Positions 34,769-42,254 of a stretch of DNA of 64,000 bases are shown piece by piece (position 1 is the first letter of the stretch; each line of letters begins with the position of its first letter). The notes beneath the pieces are model-generated. The model searched no databases and was not told the DNA's origin. It worked only from the letters and a program-made list of their open reading frames with translations. This stretch comes from Lactobacillus huangpiensis. GTDB lineage: Bacteria; Bacillota; Bacilli; Lactobacillales; Lactobacillaceae. The stretch lies in NCBI RefSeq assembly GCF_019972815.1, contig NZ_BPPA01000005.1, forward strand, positions 1-64,000. The letters are read 5' to 3'. Both the position numbers and the translations under genes were made by a program.

Positions 34769-35050
34769 TTAATCAATTGACTTGGATTTTCTGCTGTAAC
34801 TATTAGGTATATTGAGCTTTTTACGGTATTTAGCAATTACTCGTCGACTTAAAGTCACATCATGCGCTGCAAAAATTTCTACTAATTGCTGATCACTTAA
34901 GGGAGCACGGACATCTTCTTTCATGGCATTTATTAAATCATGAGTACTATAAGAAAGACTGGTTAAATTCTGCTTTAATTTTAGTGACAAAAAAAGCTGT
35001 GTCACTAACTGCTCTTTTGGCTTTAATACCATTTTTTGCAATCGTGTCAT
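34769..35050 (-). pseudogene. rpoN: Internally deleted sigma-54 (RpoN) remnant, 93 residues
   Basis: The open frame is intact, with an AGGAGG ribosome site. The C-terminal part is clearly sigma-54: PLSDQQLVEIF followed by the RpoN box S-R-R-V-I-A-K-Y-R (68-76, consensus ARRTVAKYR) and LNIPNSYSRK. The N-terminal ~43 residues, rich in Q, L and K, fit region I only loosely. A normal RpoN has about 430 residues, so the core-binding domain and most of the DNA-binding domain are missing. It is most likely a deletion pseudogene. A small DNA-binding protein that survives by function cannot be excluded. Confidence 0.75.
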
Positions 35051-35248
35051 CGGCTTTTCCTCCTCTTACTTAAGAATGACTGTCAATTTAATTATACTAC
35101 ACCTATCAGTCCTAAAAAGATTGACAATTGAGTTAAATTATTTGACGTTAAATATCATTAATTTCATTTGCTAACTTGGGACTGATAGCAAAACTAGTTT
35201 CAGAAATTAGCGGAATATCTTTCATCAACAATAAAATTAAATTAAGCC

Positions 35249-35277
35249 TTGACTTTAATTTCTTATTTTTTTATAAT
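35249..35277 (+). promoter_or_regulatory. Promoter of attenuator unit 1
   Basis: TTGACT (35249-35254), 17-base spacer, TATAAT (35272-35277). It is matched base for base in layout by the promoter of unit 2. Confidence 0.85.
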
Positions 35278-35305
35278 TCGGTTATTGAAGTTGGAGGTAA
35301 GGGTA

Positions 35306-35371
35306 ATGATTCAATTTAGTCAAAAAGAAAATCAACTAAATAATCGTTATTATCTTAGCTACTATAGATAA
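35306..35371 (+). CDS. Aromatic-rich leader peptide 1 (21 residues)
   Basis: A short ORF with GGAGG eight bases before ATG, beginning about 20 bases after the predicted transcription start. The peptide ends LNNRYYLSYYR, with four tyrosine codons in the last seven sense codons. A second copy with different DNA but the same C-terminal pattern (LNNRYYFSYFR) stands before the next binding-protein gene. This conservation, despite diverged upstream residues, argues for a regulatory peptide whose translation is sensed. Confidence 0.75.
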   Translation: MIQFSQKENQLNNRYYLSYYR

Positions 35372-35546
35372 GAGTTTGGGTTCATCTAGGTGGATTCAAA
35401 CTAAACACAAGTTTGAATTTATCTATGATGGCTAAGACTCTTTTAGTTTGGTTAGCCACATAGCTTTCTAAGTGGCTGACCACATTCAATCGTTTTTGGC
35501 AATAAAAATTTTTGTGTACCCGCTTAGAAATAAGTGGGTATTTTTT
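35364..35546 (+). promoter_or_regulatory. Transcription attenuator 1 upstream of binding-protein gene 1
   Basis: Mutually exclusive stems are visible. The leader end ATAGATAA (35364-35371) complements TTATCTAT (35419-35426). GTTTGGGTTCA (35374-35384) pairs with TGGATTCAAAC (35391-35401). ATTCAAAC alternatively pairs with GTTTGAAT (35411-35418). GGTTAGCCAC (35450-35459) pairs with GTGGCTGACC (35472-35481). TTTCTAAGTGG (35465-35475) alternatively pairs with CCGCTTAGAAA (35520-35530). The last is incompatible with the terminator TACCCGCTTA-GAAA-TAAGTGGGTA plus TTTTTT (35517-35546). The order fits leader-peptide attenuation. Confidence 0.8.
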
Positions 35547-35559
35547 ATGGAGGCAGAAA

Positions 35560-36528
35560 ATGCATTTCAAGAAATTGATCACAGGAATTAGTATTGTCGG
35601 ATTAATGGCACTGGGAGGGTGCAGCAGCAAAAAAGCCAGCAAGGCGCCTGAGGTTAAACATGTTGGTGTTTTACAAGTAGTGCAGCACCCTTCTTTAGAT
35701 AAGGCATACAAAGGTTTTAAAAAGGGACTAAAAGAAAGTGGTTTTGTTGAAGGTAAAAATCTTAAAATTGACTACCAGAATGCGCAAAACAATCAAGACA
35801 ATCTGAAAAGTATGAGTGAAAAACTGGTTAATGAAAAATCAGATTTGATTTTGGGTATTGCCACTCCGGCTGCACAGAGCGTTGCTAATGCGACCCAAAA
35901 AATACCAACTGTTGTTACTGCTGTAACTGACTTGAAAGCAGCCAAGTTAGTTGATTCAGATGCTAAACCTGGCAGAAACATTACGGGAACAACAGACATG
36001 GTTTCAATTAAAAGACAAATTAAATTATTGCTATCAATCGTACCCAAGGCAAAAACTGTAGGCATTATGTACAATGCCGGTGAATCAAACTCTAAAATAC
36101 AAGCCGATTTAGCTACGGCTGCACTGAAAAAAGCAGGAGTGAAAGTTTTGATTAAAACTGCAAATACAACTAATGATGTCCAGCAAGTAACTGAAACGCT
36201 TGCGTCTAAAGTTGACGGTATTTTCGTTCCTACCGATAATACTTTCGATTCAGCTGCTTCTGTAGTTGGAAAAGTAGTTAAAGAAAAGAAAGTTCCCCTG
36301 GTAGCAAGTTCCGTCGATCAAGTTAGAACAGGTGGTTTGGCCTCAATCGGAATTGATTACGAATTATTAGGAGAACAAACTGGCAAAATGGCTGCTAAAA
36401 TCTTATCTGGAAAAGCAAAGCCAGCTAACATGCCGGTTGAAAGAGCACATGATATGAAATTAGTTGTTAACAAGAGTATGGCTAAAGCACTGGGAATTGA
36501 TCCTAAATCAATTAAAGCACCCAAATAA
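35560..36528 (+). CDS. ABC substrate-binding lipoprotein, TrpX-like (copy 1)
   Basis: A 322-residue binding protein of the ABC_sub_bind family (PF04392), as in TrpX of streptococci. The signal peptide ends in a lipobox (A-L-G-G-C, Cys about 22). Typical segments are HVGVLQVVQHPSLD and GIATPAAQSVANAT. I start at ATG 35560 after GGAGG; an upstream in-frame start lies inside the terminator hairpin. It is about 80 percent identical by eye to copy 2. It has its own promoter and attenuator, and a weak terminator follows, so it may be expressed separately. The leader peptide suggests an aromatic amino acid or derivative as ligand. Confidence 0.88.
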   Translation: MHFKKLITGISIVGLMALGGCSSKKASKAPEVKHVGVLQVVQHPSLDKAYKGFKKGLKESGFVEGKNLKIDYQNAQNNQDNLKSMSEKLVNEKSDLILGIATPAAQSVANATQKIPTVVTAVTDLKAAKLVDSDAKPGRNITGTTDMVSIKRQIKLLLSIVPKAKTVGIMYNAGESNSKIQADLATAALKKAGVKVLIKTANTTNDVQQVTETLASKVDGIFVPTDNTFDSAASVVGKVVKEKKVPLVASSVDQVRTGGLASIGIDYELLGEQTGKMAAKILSGKAKPANMPVERAHDMKLVVNKSMAKALGIDPKSIKAPK

Positions 36529-36542
36529 TTTTAAGTTGATAT

Positions 36543-36618
36543 AAAAAGGCCACTGAACAGTGAAATAAAAAGCAAAAGTGAAAAGCTTTGTTGCTTATTT
36601 CAAATGGGTGACCTTTTT
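36543..36618 (+). terminator. Weak terminator-like structure after binding-protein gene 1
   Basis: AAAAAGGCCAC and GTGACCTTTTT can pair (one mismatch) around a 54-base interval that holds a smaller AAGC hairpin. It would at least partly separate copy 1 from the following unit. Confidence 0.5.
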
Positions 36619-36681
36619 ACTTAGCCTTTGCTTTAAGTGATCATAATTATTATTATTTTTACAAGCTAAATTTATTATTTC

Positions 36682-36710
36682 TTGACTTTTTCTTCTTTAT
36701 TTTTTATAAT
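36682..36710 (+). promoter_or_regulatory. Promoter of attenuator unit 2
   Basis: TTGACT (36682-36687), 17-base spacer, TATAAT (36705-36710), the same boxes and spacing as unit 1. Confidence 0.85.
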
Positions 36711-36739
36711 CTTCTCATTAAGGTTGGAGGTAAAGTTTT

Positions 36740-36805
36740 ATGAAATATAATTTAATACGAGTCTCACAACTGAATAACCGTTATTACTTTAGCTATTTTA
36801 GATAA
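36740..36805 (+). CDS. Aromatic-rich leader peptide 2 (21 residues)
   Basis: GGAGG lies nine bases before ATG. The peptide has the same length as leader 1 and ends QLNNRYYFSYFR: three Tyr and two Phe in the last seven codons. The first nine residues differ from leader 1, so only the aromatic C-terminus and the downstream RNA stems are conserved. Confidence 0.75.
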   Translation: MKYNLIRVSQLNNRYYFSYFR

Positions 36806-36976
36806 GGTTTGGGTTCATCTAGATGAATTCAAACCAGACTCAAGTTTTGAATTTATCTATGATGGCTAAAGTCCTTTAATTGCGGTTAGCCACATAACTT
36901 TCTAAGTGGCTAATCACAAATGATTATTACTAATAATTCTTGTATATCCACTTAGAAATAAGTGGATATTTTTTTA
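36797..36976 (+). promoter_or_regulatory. Transcription attenuator 2 upstream of the TrpXYZ-like operon
   Basis: Same order of stems as unit 1, often with compensatory changes. TAGATAA at the leader end complements TTATCTA (36853-36859). GTTTGGGTTCATCT is self-complementary with AGATGAATTCAAAC (36807-36834). GGTTAGCCAC (36884-36893) pairs with GTGGCTAATC (36906-36915). TTTCTAAGTGG (36899-36909) is a perfect 11-base match to CCACTTAGAAA (36948-36958). The terminator is ATATCCACTTA-GAAA-TAAGTGGATAT followed by TTTTTTT (36944-36976), an 11-base-pair stem with a GAAA loop. Confidence 0.82.
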
Positions 36977-37004
36977 CAGTCAGCAGTATTACGGAGGAAC
37001 GAAA

Positions 37005-37973
37005 ATGCGAATCAAGAAAATTATTATGGGAATGGCTTTAACTAGTCTGTTGCTGCTTAGTGGCTGCAGCAACAAGAAATCAGGAAGTACAGCAACTGTT
37101 AAGCATGTGGGTATATTGCAAGTAGTACAGCATCCCTCGTTAGATGAGGCTAACAAAGGTTTCAAAGAGGGCTTGAAAGAGAATGGCTACGTTGAAGGCA
37201 AGAATCTAAAAATTGATTATCAAAATGCCCAAAATAGCCAAGACAATCTGAAAAGTATGAGTGAAAAACTAGTCAATGAAAAATCAGATTTAATTTTGGG
37301 AATTGCTACGCCGGCAGCGCAAAGCGTAGCAAATGCTACTGAAGATATTCCTATTGTAGTAACTGCAGTGACTGATCTAAAAGCTGCTAAATTAGTAAAT
37401 TCAGATGCAAAACCTGGCAGAAATGTTACTGGAACTACTGACATGGTTTCAATTGATAAACAAATAAAATTGTTATTATCAATAGTGCCTAAAGCTAAAG
37501 CAATTGGCATCATGTACAATGCCGGTGAGGCCAATTCTAAAATTCAAGCGGATCTAGCTGTCAAAGCACTTAAAAAAGCCGGCGTTAAAGTTTTAATTAA
37601 GACAGCTAACACTACTAATGATGTCCAGCAAGTCACTGAAACTTTAGCTGGAAAAGTACAAGGAATTTACGTACCAACAGACAACACATTTGCTTCTGCT
37701 TCCTCAATTATTGGTAAAGTTGTTAAGGAAAAGAAAATCCCACTGGTAGCCGGTTCAACTGACCAGGTTAAAACTGGTGGCTTGGCTTCTATTGGAATAG
37801 ATTACGAGGCGCTTGGTAAACAAACCGGTAAAATGGCTGCTAAAATTTTAGACGGTAAAGCTAAACCTAAAGATATGCCTGTTGAAAGGGCAACTGATTT
37901 GAAATTGGTGGTTAACAAGAAAATGGCAAAGGCACTTGGAATTGATCCTGCTTCAATTAAAGCACCTAAGTAA
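37005..37973 (+). CDS. ABC substrate-binding lipoprotein, TrpX-like (copy 2)
   Basis: A 322-residue paralogue of the preceding binding protein, with signal peptide and lipobox (L-L-L-S-G-C). It shares HVGILQVVQHPSLDEA and the late ATDLKLVVNKKMAKALGIDP segment. It is the first structural gene of the operon that encodes permease and ATPase. CGGAGG lies seven bases before the ATG. It delivers the ligand to the permease. Both copies appear intact, so they may differ in affinity or ligand. Confidence 0.9.
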   Translation: MRIKKIIMGMALTSLLLLSGCSNKKSGSTATVKHVGILQVVQHPSLDEANKGFKEGLKENGYVEGKNLKIDYQNAQNSQDNLKSMSEKLVNEKSDLILGIATPAAQSVANATEDIPIVVTAVTDLKAAKLVNSDAKPGRNVTGTTDMVSIDKQIKLLLSIVPKAKAIGIMYNAGEANSKIQADLAVKALKKAGVKVLIKTANTTNDVQQVTETLAGKVQGIYVPTDNTFASASSIIGKVVKEKKIPLVAGSTDQVKTGGLASIGIDYEALGKQTGKMAAKILDGKAKPKDMPVERATDLKLVVNKKMAKALGIDPASIKAPK

Positions 37974-38003
37974 ATTAAAGAAAGGCAGCGTGAATCAATA
38001 GTT

Positions 38004-38921
38004 ATGTTGAATACATTTTGGGAGTTATTACTTTCATCTACTTCTCAAGGATTACTTTGGTCATTAATGGCAATCGGTGTTTACTTAACTTTTCGGATAT
38101 TAGATCTAGCCGACATGACAGCTGAAGGCAGCTTTCCATTAGGGGGAGCCGTTGCAACGATGTGCATTATTAAGGGAATTAATCCTATTTTGGCAACTGT
38201 TGCCGCATTTGTTGGCGGTTTGATTGCTGGCTTAGTTACTGGTATTTTGAACACTAAATTGCGTATTCCTTCCTTACTAGCAGGAATTATTACAATGACT
38301 GGCTTGTACTCCATTACTTCCAGAGTAATGCAAAACGCTGCTAATGTTTCATTGCTGGGCAAAGATACAGTTTTTACAATTGCGCAAAATTGGGGATTAA
38401 GTCGTAACAATGCAGTAATTGCGATGGGATTGATAATTGCACTTTTGGTTATACTATTATTAGTTGTTTTTTTCAAAACTGAAATTGGCCTGGCTATGAG
38501 AGCTACAGGCGACAATCCTCAAATGAGTGCCGCAAATGGTATCAAAACTCAAGGAATGAAAATTTTAGGCTATATGATTTCTAACGGGTGCATTGCCCTG
38601 TCAGGTGGACTTTTAGCACAAAATAACGGCTTTGCCGATCTTAACTCTGGTGTTGGTACTCTGGTTATTGGATTAGCTTCAATTATTATTGCAGAAGTAC
38701 TTATCAGGAATCTGCCAATTGGCGGTCGTTTACTTACTTTAGTTGTAGGTGCCATCATTTATAGGCTGATTTTAGCCCTAGTGTTCCAGATGAATGTAGA
38801 ACCATCTGATGCAAAATTAGCTTCAGCTTTAGTTTTAGTTGTGTGCTTAACTTTGCCGAATTTCCACTTGCCACGCAATCTTAAAGGAGGAAAGCAAAAT
38901 GCCAGAAGTACTAAAAATTAA
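38004..38921 (+). CDS. ABC permease, TrpY-like (branched-chain type fold)
   Basis: A 305-residue permease of the BPD_transp_2 family with eight or nine hydrophobic segments. The segment GLAMRATGDNPQMSAANGI matches the EAA-like loop of this family. It lies 30 bases after the binding-protein gene, and its end overlaps the ATPase gene by 23 bases. The ribosome site is weak. Confidence 0.9.
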   Translation: MLNTFWELLLSSTSQGLLWSLMAIGVYLTFRILDLADMTAEGSFPLGGAVATMCIIKGINPILATVAAFVGGLIAGLVTGILNTKLRIPSLLAGIITMTGLYSITSRVMQNAANVSLLGKDTVFTIAQNWGLSRNNAVIAMGLIIALLVILLLVVFFKTEIGLAMRATGDNPQMSAANGIKTQGMKILGYMISNGCIALSGGLLAQNNGFADLNSGVGTLVIGLASIIIAEVLIRNLPIGGRLLTLVVGAIIYRLILALVFQMNVEPSDAKLASALVLVVCLTLPNFHLPRNLKGGKQNARSTKN

Positions 38922-39702
38922 AAATTTGCATCAAACTTTTGAGCAAGGAACTGTCAATGAAAACCGTGTTTTACGTGGTATTGACCTTAATTTAGAAGCC
39001 GGGGATTTTGTGACTATCATTGGTAGTAACGGAGCCGGTAAGTCTACCCTGCTCAATAGTATTGCTGGAACGCTGCCTATTCAAGAGGGTCAGATTATTT
39101 TAAAAGGTACCGATATTACAAAAATGCCTGTTACTAAGCGAGCAAAAAATATTAGTCGTGTATTTCAAGATCCTAAAATGGGAACAGCGGTCAGATTAAC
39201 AGTTGAAGAAAATTTGGCTTTAGCCATGAAACGAGGCCAACGACGCGGTTTTCGCCCTGGAGTTAAAAAACAAGATAGAAAATTTTTCAAAAAACAGTTG
39301 GCACAACTTAACTTAAATCTGGAAAATCGTCTGGAAACTGAAATTGGACTTCTTTCCGGTGGTCAAAGACAAGCCATTACTCTTTTAATGGCGACTTTGC
39401 AGAGACCAGACTTGATTTTACTGGATGAACATACTGCGGCTCTTGATCCGCAAACCTCGATTACAGTCATGCAATTAACTGAAAAGTTAATATCCGAACA
39501 GCATTTAACAGCTTTTATGGTTACTCACAACATGGAAGATGCTATACGATACGGTAATCGATTGATTATGTTGCATCAAGGTCGTGTGGCAATTGATTTG
39601 GCCGGTGAAGATAAACAAAACTTGACGGTGCCTAAACTGATGGAACTATTCCAAAAGCATGTTGGTTTGGGGCTTGAAGATGATGCTATTTTACTGGCAT
39701 AG
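38899..39702 (+). CDS. ABC importer ATPase, TrpZ-like
   Basis: A 267-residue ATPase with Walker A GSNGAGKST, signature LSGGQRQ, Walker B LILLDEHTAALDP and switch His in VTHNMEDA. The Walker B segment has E-H-T where most ABC proteins have E-P-T; this H is common in the TrpZ group. It energises the preceding permease. AAAGGAGG sits inside the permease gene end. Confidence 0.9.
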   Translation: MPEVLKIKNLHQTFEQGTVNENRVLRGIDLNLEAGDFVTIIGSNGAGKSTLLNSIAGTLPIQEGQIILKGTDITKMPVTKRAKNISRVFQDPKMGTAVRLTVEENLALAMKRGQRRGFRPGVKKQDRKFFKKQLAQLNLNLENRLETEIGLLSGGQRQAITLLMATLQRPDLILLDEHTAALDPQTSITVMQLTEKLISEQHLTAFMVTHNMEDAIRYGNRLIMLHQGRVAIDLAGEDKQNLTVPKLMELFQKHVGLGLEDDAILLA

Positions 39703-39724
39703 CATCTAATTTAAAAAACATTAA

Positions 39725-39763
39725 ATGAGTCCCGAAGGTGATCTAACCTTTCGAGACTCATTT
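39725..39763. terminator. Bidirectional terminator between TrpXYZ-like operon and rpiB
   Basis: ATGAGTCCCGAAGG and CCTTTCGAGACTCAT pair with a short loop. T-rich tracts follow on both strands. Confidence 0.8.
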
Positions 39764-39821
39764 CTTATATTATTTCGAATTTTTTAGTTACACTTGAACC
39801 TTCAAAGTGACACTGCCATGA

Positions 39822-40334
39822 TCATTTTTCTTTGCCATCAAATTCTTTGGAGTGCTCCAATTCATCAAACTTTTGTTCATCATCACTTTCGATTGCTGCT
39901 AATTCTTCTACCCTTCTTTCATGACGACCGCCAATATATTTGGCTTCTAACCAATTTTTGACGATCATCTTGGCTAACTCTGGACCAACTACGCGAGAGC
40001 CGAAGGCTAATACATTTGTATTGTTATGCATTCGCGAGAGTTTAGCTGAATAGCAGTCACTGCATACACAAGCTCGAATGCCTTTTACCTTGTTTGCTGC
40101 TAAGGAAATGCCTACACCAGTGCCACAAATTACGATTCCCAGATCATAGTCTCCGCTAGCCACGGCTTTACCAACCTTTTGCCCGTAAATAGGATAATCA
40201 GTTTTCTCATTACTCTTAGTCCCAAAATCATAAACTTCATAGCCCAAACTTTTAACATATTCCATAATTGTTGGCTTCAATTCCAAGCCGACATGATCTG
40301 ATCCAAAAGCTATTTTTATTTTCTTTGCAACCAT
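39822..40334 (-). CDS. rpiB: Ribose-5-phosphate isomerase B / LacAB-type isomerase
   Basis: A 170-residue cytoplasmic isomerase for ribose-5-P and ribulose-5-P. The N-terminal segment IAFGSDHVGLELK and the catalytic Cys region GIVICGTGVGIS are typical. ACVCSDCYSAKLSRMHNNTNVLAFG contains the conserved phosphate-binding residues. Paired with rpe two bases upstream, it links pentose phosphates in the non-oxidative pathway. A role on another aldose phosphate (RpiB accepts allose-6-P) is possible. Confidence 0.9.
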   Translation of the reverse strand: MVAKKIKIAFGSDHVGLELKPTIMEYVKSLGYEVYDFGTKSNEKTDYPIYGQKVGKAVASGDYDLGIVICGTGVGISLAANKVKGIRACVCSDCYSAKLSRMHNNTNVLAFGSRVVGPELAKMIVKNWLEAKYIGGRHERRVEELAAIESDDEQKFDELEHSKEFDGKEK

Positions 40335-40336
40335 TT

Positions 40337-40993
40337 TTACTGATTTTCCTTTCTGATTTGAGCAATTGTTTCCTGATAAGAAACTGGCTTGTTAAATAGT
40401 GCCGAAGTTCCGAGAATAAAATTATCAACACCTTTTCTATGCAGTTGATTAATTCTTTCTCGTGTAACTGCTCCGTCAATTCCTAAGACAAACTCATACT
40501 TTTCTTTTGCTGTGATAAACTGATCCAGCTTTGGCATTACAAAATCTTGAAATGGCTGTCCAGCAAATCCTGGATGAACAGTCATTACTAAAACATAGTC
40601 TGCGTTAGGTAAAAGTTCTTGAACTGTAGTGAAAGACGTTCCCGTATCTACTGCAATTCCAGCTTTTTTACCCAAAGCGTGAATATCATCAATCGTCCTT
40701 GCAGGTTGCTTTTCAGCATCTGGGCAAAAATAAATAATGTCTGCTCCCAAATCACTAAAGAATTTAATGTAAGAACGAGGATTTTCAATCATCAAATGAG
40801 CATCCATAGGCTTCTTCGTCAAGGAACGGATTGTTTGATAATCTTCTGGTCCTAATGCAAAATTCGGAACATATCTACCATCCATTACATCCATGTGATA
40901 CATATCGACTCCAGCGTTATTCAGCTTTTCAACTTCTTGTTTTAAATTACTAAAATCTGCGCACATCATTGACGGGCTTAGTATTAAAGACAT
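40337..40993 (-). CDS. rpe: Ribulose-phosphate 3-epimerase
   Basis: A 218-residue TIM-barrel enzyme that interconverts ribulose-5-P and xylulose-5-P. It carries the metal and acid residues in MYHMDVMDG, DAHLMI and the late LGIDGAV. The MTVHPGFAGQ phosphate-binding motif is also present. I start at ATG 40993, which has AAGGAGG; the upstream in-frame ATG at 41026 lies inside the operator palindrome. It forms an operon with rpiB, divergent from a LacI-type regulator. Confidence 0.92.
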   Translation of the reverse strand: MSLILSPSMMCADFSNLKQEVEKLNNAGVDMYHMDVMDGRYVPNFALGPEDYQTIRSLTKKPMDAHLMIENPRSYIKFFSDLGADIIYFCPDAEKQPARTIDDIHALGKKAGIAVDTGTSFTTVQELLPNADYVLVMTVHPGFAGQPFQDFVMPKLDQFITAKEKYEFVLGIDGAVTRERINQLHRKGVDNFILGTSALFNKPVSYQETIAQIRKENQ

Positions 40994-41007
40994 TTTCTCC
41001 TCCTTTT

Positions 41008-41025
41008 TGAGTAATCGTTTACTCA
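41008..41025. promoter_or_regulatory. LacI-family operator-like palindrome next to rpe
   Basis: TGAGTAATCGTTTACTCA is an 18-base palindrome with a central CG and one mismatched pair, typical of LacI/GalR sites. Related half-palindromes lie at 41063-41079 (TTGTAAACGTTTTTC, overlapping the rpe -35) and 41101-41114 (GCAATCGTTTAACC). They sit in the divergent region between rpe and the LacI gene. Confidence 0.7.
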
Positions 41026-41176
41026 AATTAACATACTGCTATTATTGCACTTAATTTTTTATTTGTAAACGTTTTTCTAAATAATAAGTTATAAAATAGA
41101 GCAATCGTTTAACCACAAAAAGAACTTAAATTTTTATTTTAATGATATAATTAGGCAATAAATGAAGGAGTAGGTA

Positions 41177-42163
41177 ATGAAGCAATATTCAATTAAAGAC
41201 ATTGCAAAATTATGTAATGTTTCAACTGCAACAGTTTCACGGGTAATTAATAATAATGGCAGGTTCTCTGAAAAAACCAGACAAAAGGTTTTAGATGTTA
41301 TTGAACAAACTGGCTATAAAATCGATAACAATGCCCGTAGTTTGCGTACGAATATTACATTCACTATCGGAATCCTTGTTCCAGACATTAAAAATCCCTT
41401 TTTTGCCGATTTGGTTCAAAAAATTGAAGAGTTGCTTTTTACCAAAAATTATTCCACCATTATTTGTAATACTGATAAAAATGAGCAAAAAGAAAAAGCA
41501 TACTTACGTATGCTTGAAAACAAAAAGGTTGATGGCATTATTGTAATTTCCGGATCTTATCAACATGGTTTTAAATTTCAAAGTTCTCTAAAAGAAATTC
41601 CCTACATTTGTATTGATCGTGAACCAGAAAATTTTCATAATACAGTTTTTATTTCTTCTAATCACTATCAAGGTGCCCTAGATGCAACTAATTACTTATT
41701 TCAAAAAGGAGCAAAATCTCCAGTTGTCGTGGTCAAAAAGGTTGGCACCTCAATTATATCTAGAATTGACGGTTTTAAAGAAAGTTTGAAAAATCATTCT
41801 CTTAAATTCCTCAAGTCGCGCCATGAACTTAAATTGCAAAGTCAATCTTCATTCGCCAAATTTTTGCAAAAAAATCCCAATACTGATAGTTTATTTGCCG
41901 TCGATGACGGAATTGCAATGGAATTACTCAAATATCTTAAAAATCTTGGTTACCAAGTTCCACAACAAATTCAAGTTATAGGTTTCGACGATGTACCTGC
42001 AGCTAACATAGTTACACCAAAGTTAACAACCATCCAGCAAAATACCAGAAAAATTGCACAAACAGCTGTTACCAGCATGATGCATGCCATCAATAAACAA
42101 AATGAAAAAGGAAGTCAATTTCTAATTCCAACTAAATTAATAATCAGAGAAACCACAAAATAG
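41177..42163 (+). CDS. LacI/RbsR-family transcriptional regulator
   Basis: A 328-residue repressor. The N-terminal LacI helix-turn-helix (IKDIAKLCNVSTATVSRVIN, residues 4-23) is followed by the hinge and a periplasmic-binding-protein-like sensor domain. The RbsR-like segment GILVPDIKNPFFADLVQ starts the sensor. It probably binds a sugar or sugar phosphate. By position and by the CG-centred palindromes, it should control the divergent rpe-rpiB genes and itself. GAAGGAG ribosome site. Confidence 0.9.
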   Translation: MKQYSIKDIAKLCNVSTATVSRVINNNGRFSEKTRQKVLDVIEQTGYKIDNNARSLRTNITFTIGILVPDIKNPFFADLVQKIEELLFTKNYSTIICNTDKNEQKEKAYLRMLENKKVDGIIVISGSYQHGFKFQSSLKEIPYICIDREPENFHNTVFISSNHYQGALDATNYLFQKGAKSPVVVVKKVGTSIISRIDGFKESLKNHSLKFLKSRHELKLQSQSSFAKFLQKNPNTDSLFAVDDGIAMELLKYLKNLGYQVPQQIQVIGFDDVPAANIVTPKLTTIQQNTRKIAQTAVTSMMHAINKQNEKGSQFLIPTKLIIRETTK

Positions 42164-42190
42164 CCAAGTAAAAACTTAGCTATTTTGTTT
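42157..42190 (+). terminator. Terminator of the LacI-type gene
   Basis: AAAATAGCCAAGT and ACTTAGCTATTTT pair (one mismatch) around AAA, followed by GTTT. Confidence 0.75.
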
Positions 42191-42254
42191 AAAGATGCTG
42201 TTTCATTTCATTGTTATAACGACCATTTGCGGCTAAAATATTTTCACTAACTAT

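Noticed and set aside
35150-35560. T-box riboswitch before the TrpX-like gene
   Set aside because: The leader has a terminator and competing stem, but no GGTGGNACCGCG block or Stem I features. The Tyr-rich ORF explains it better.
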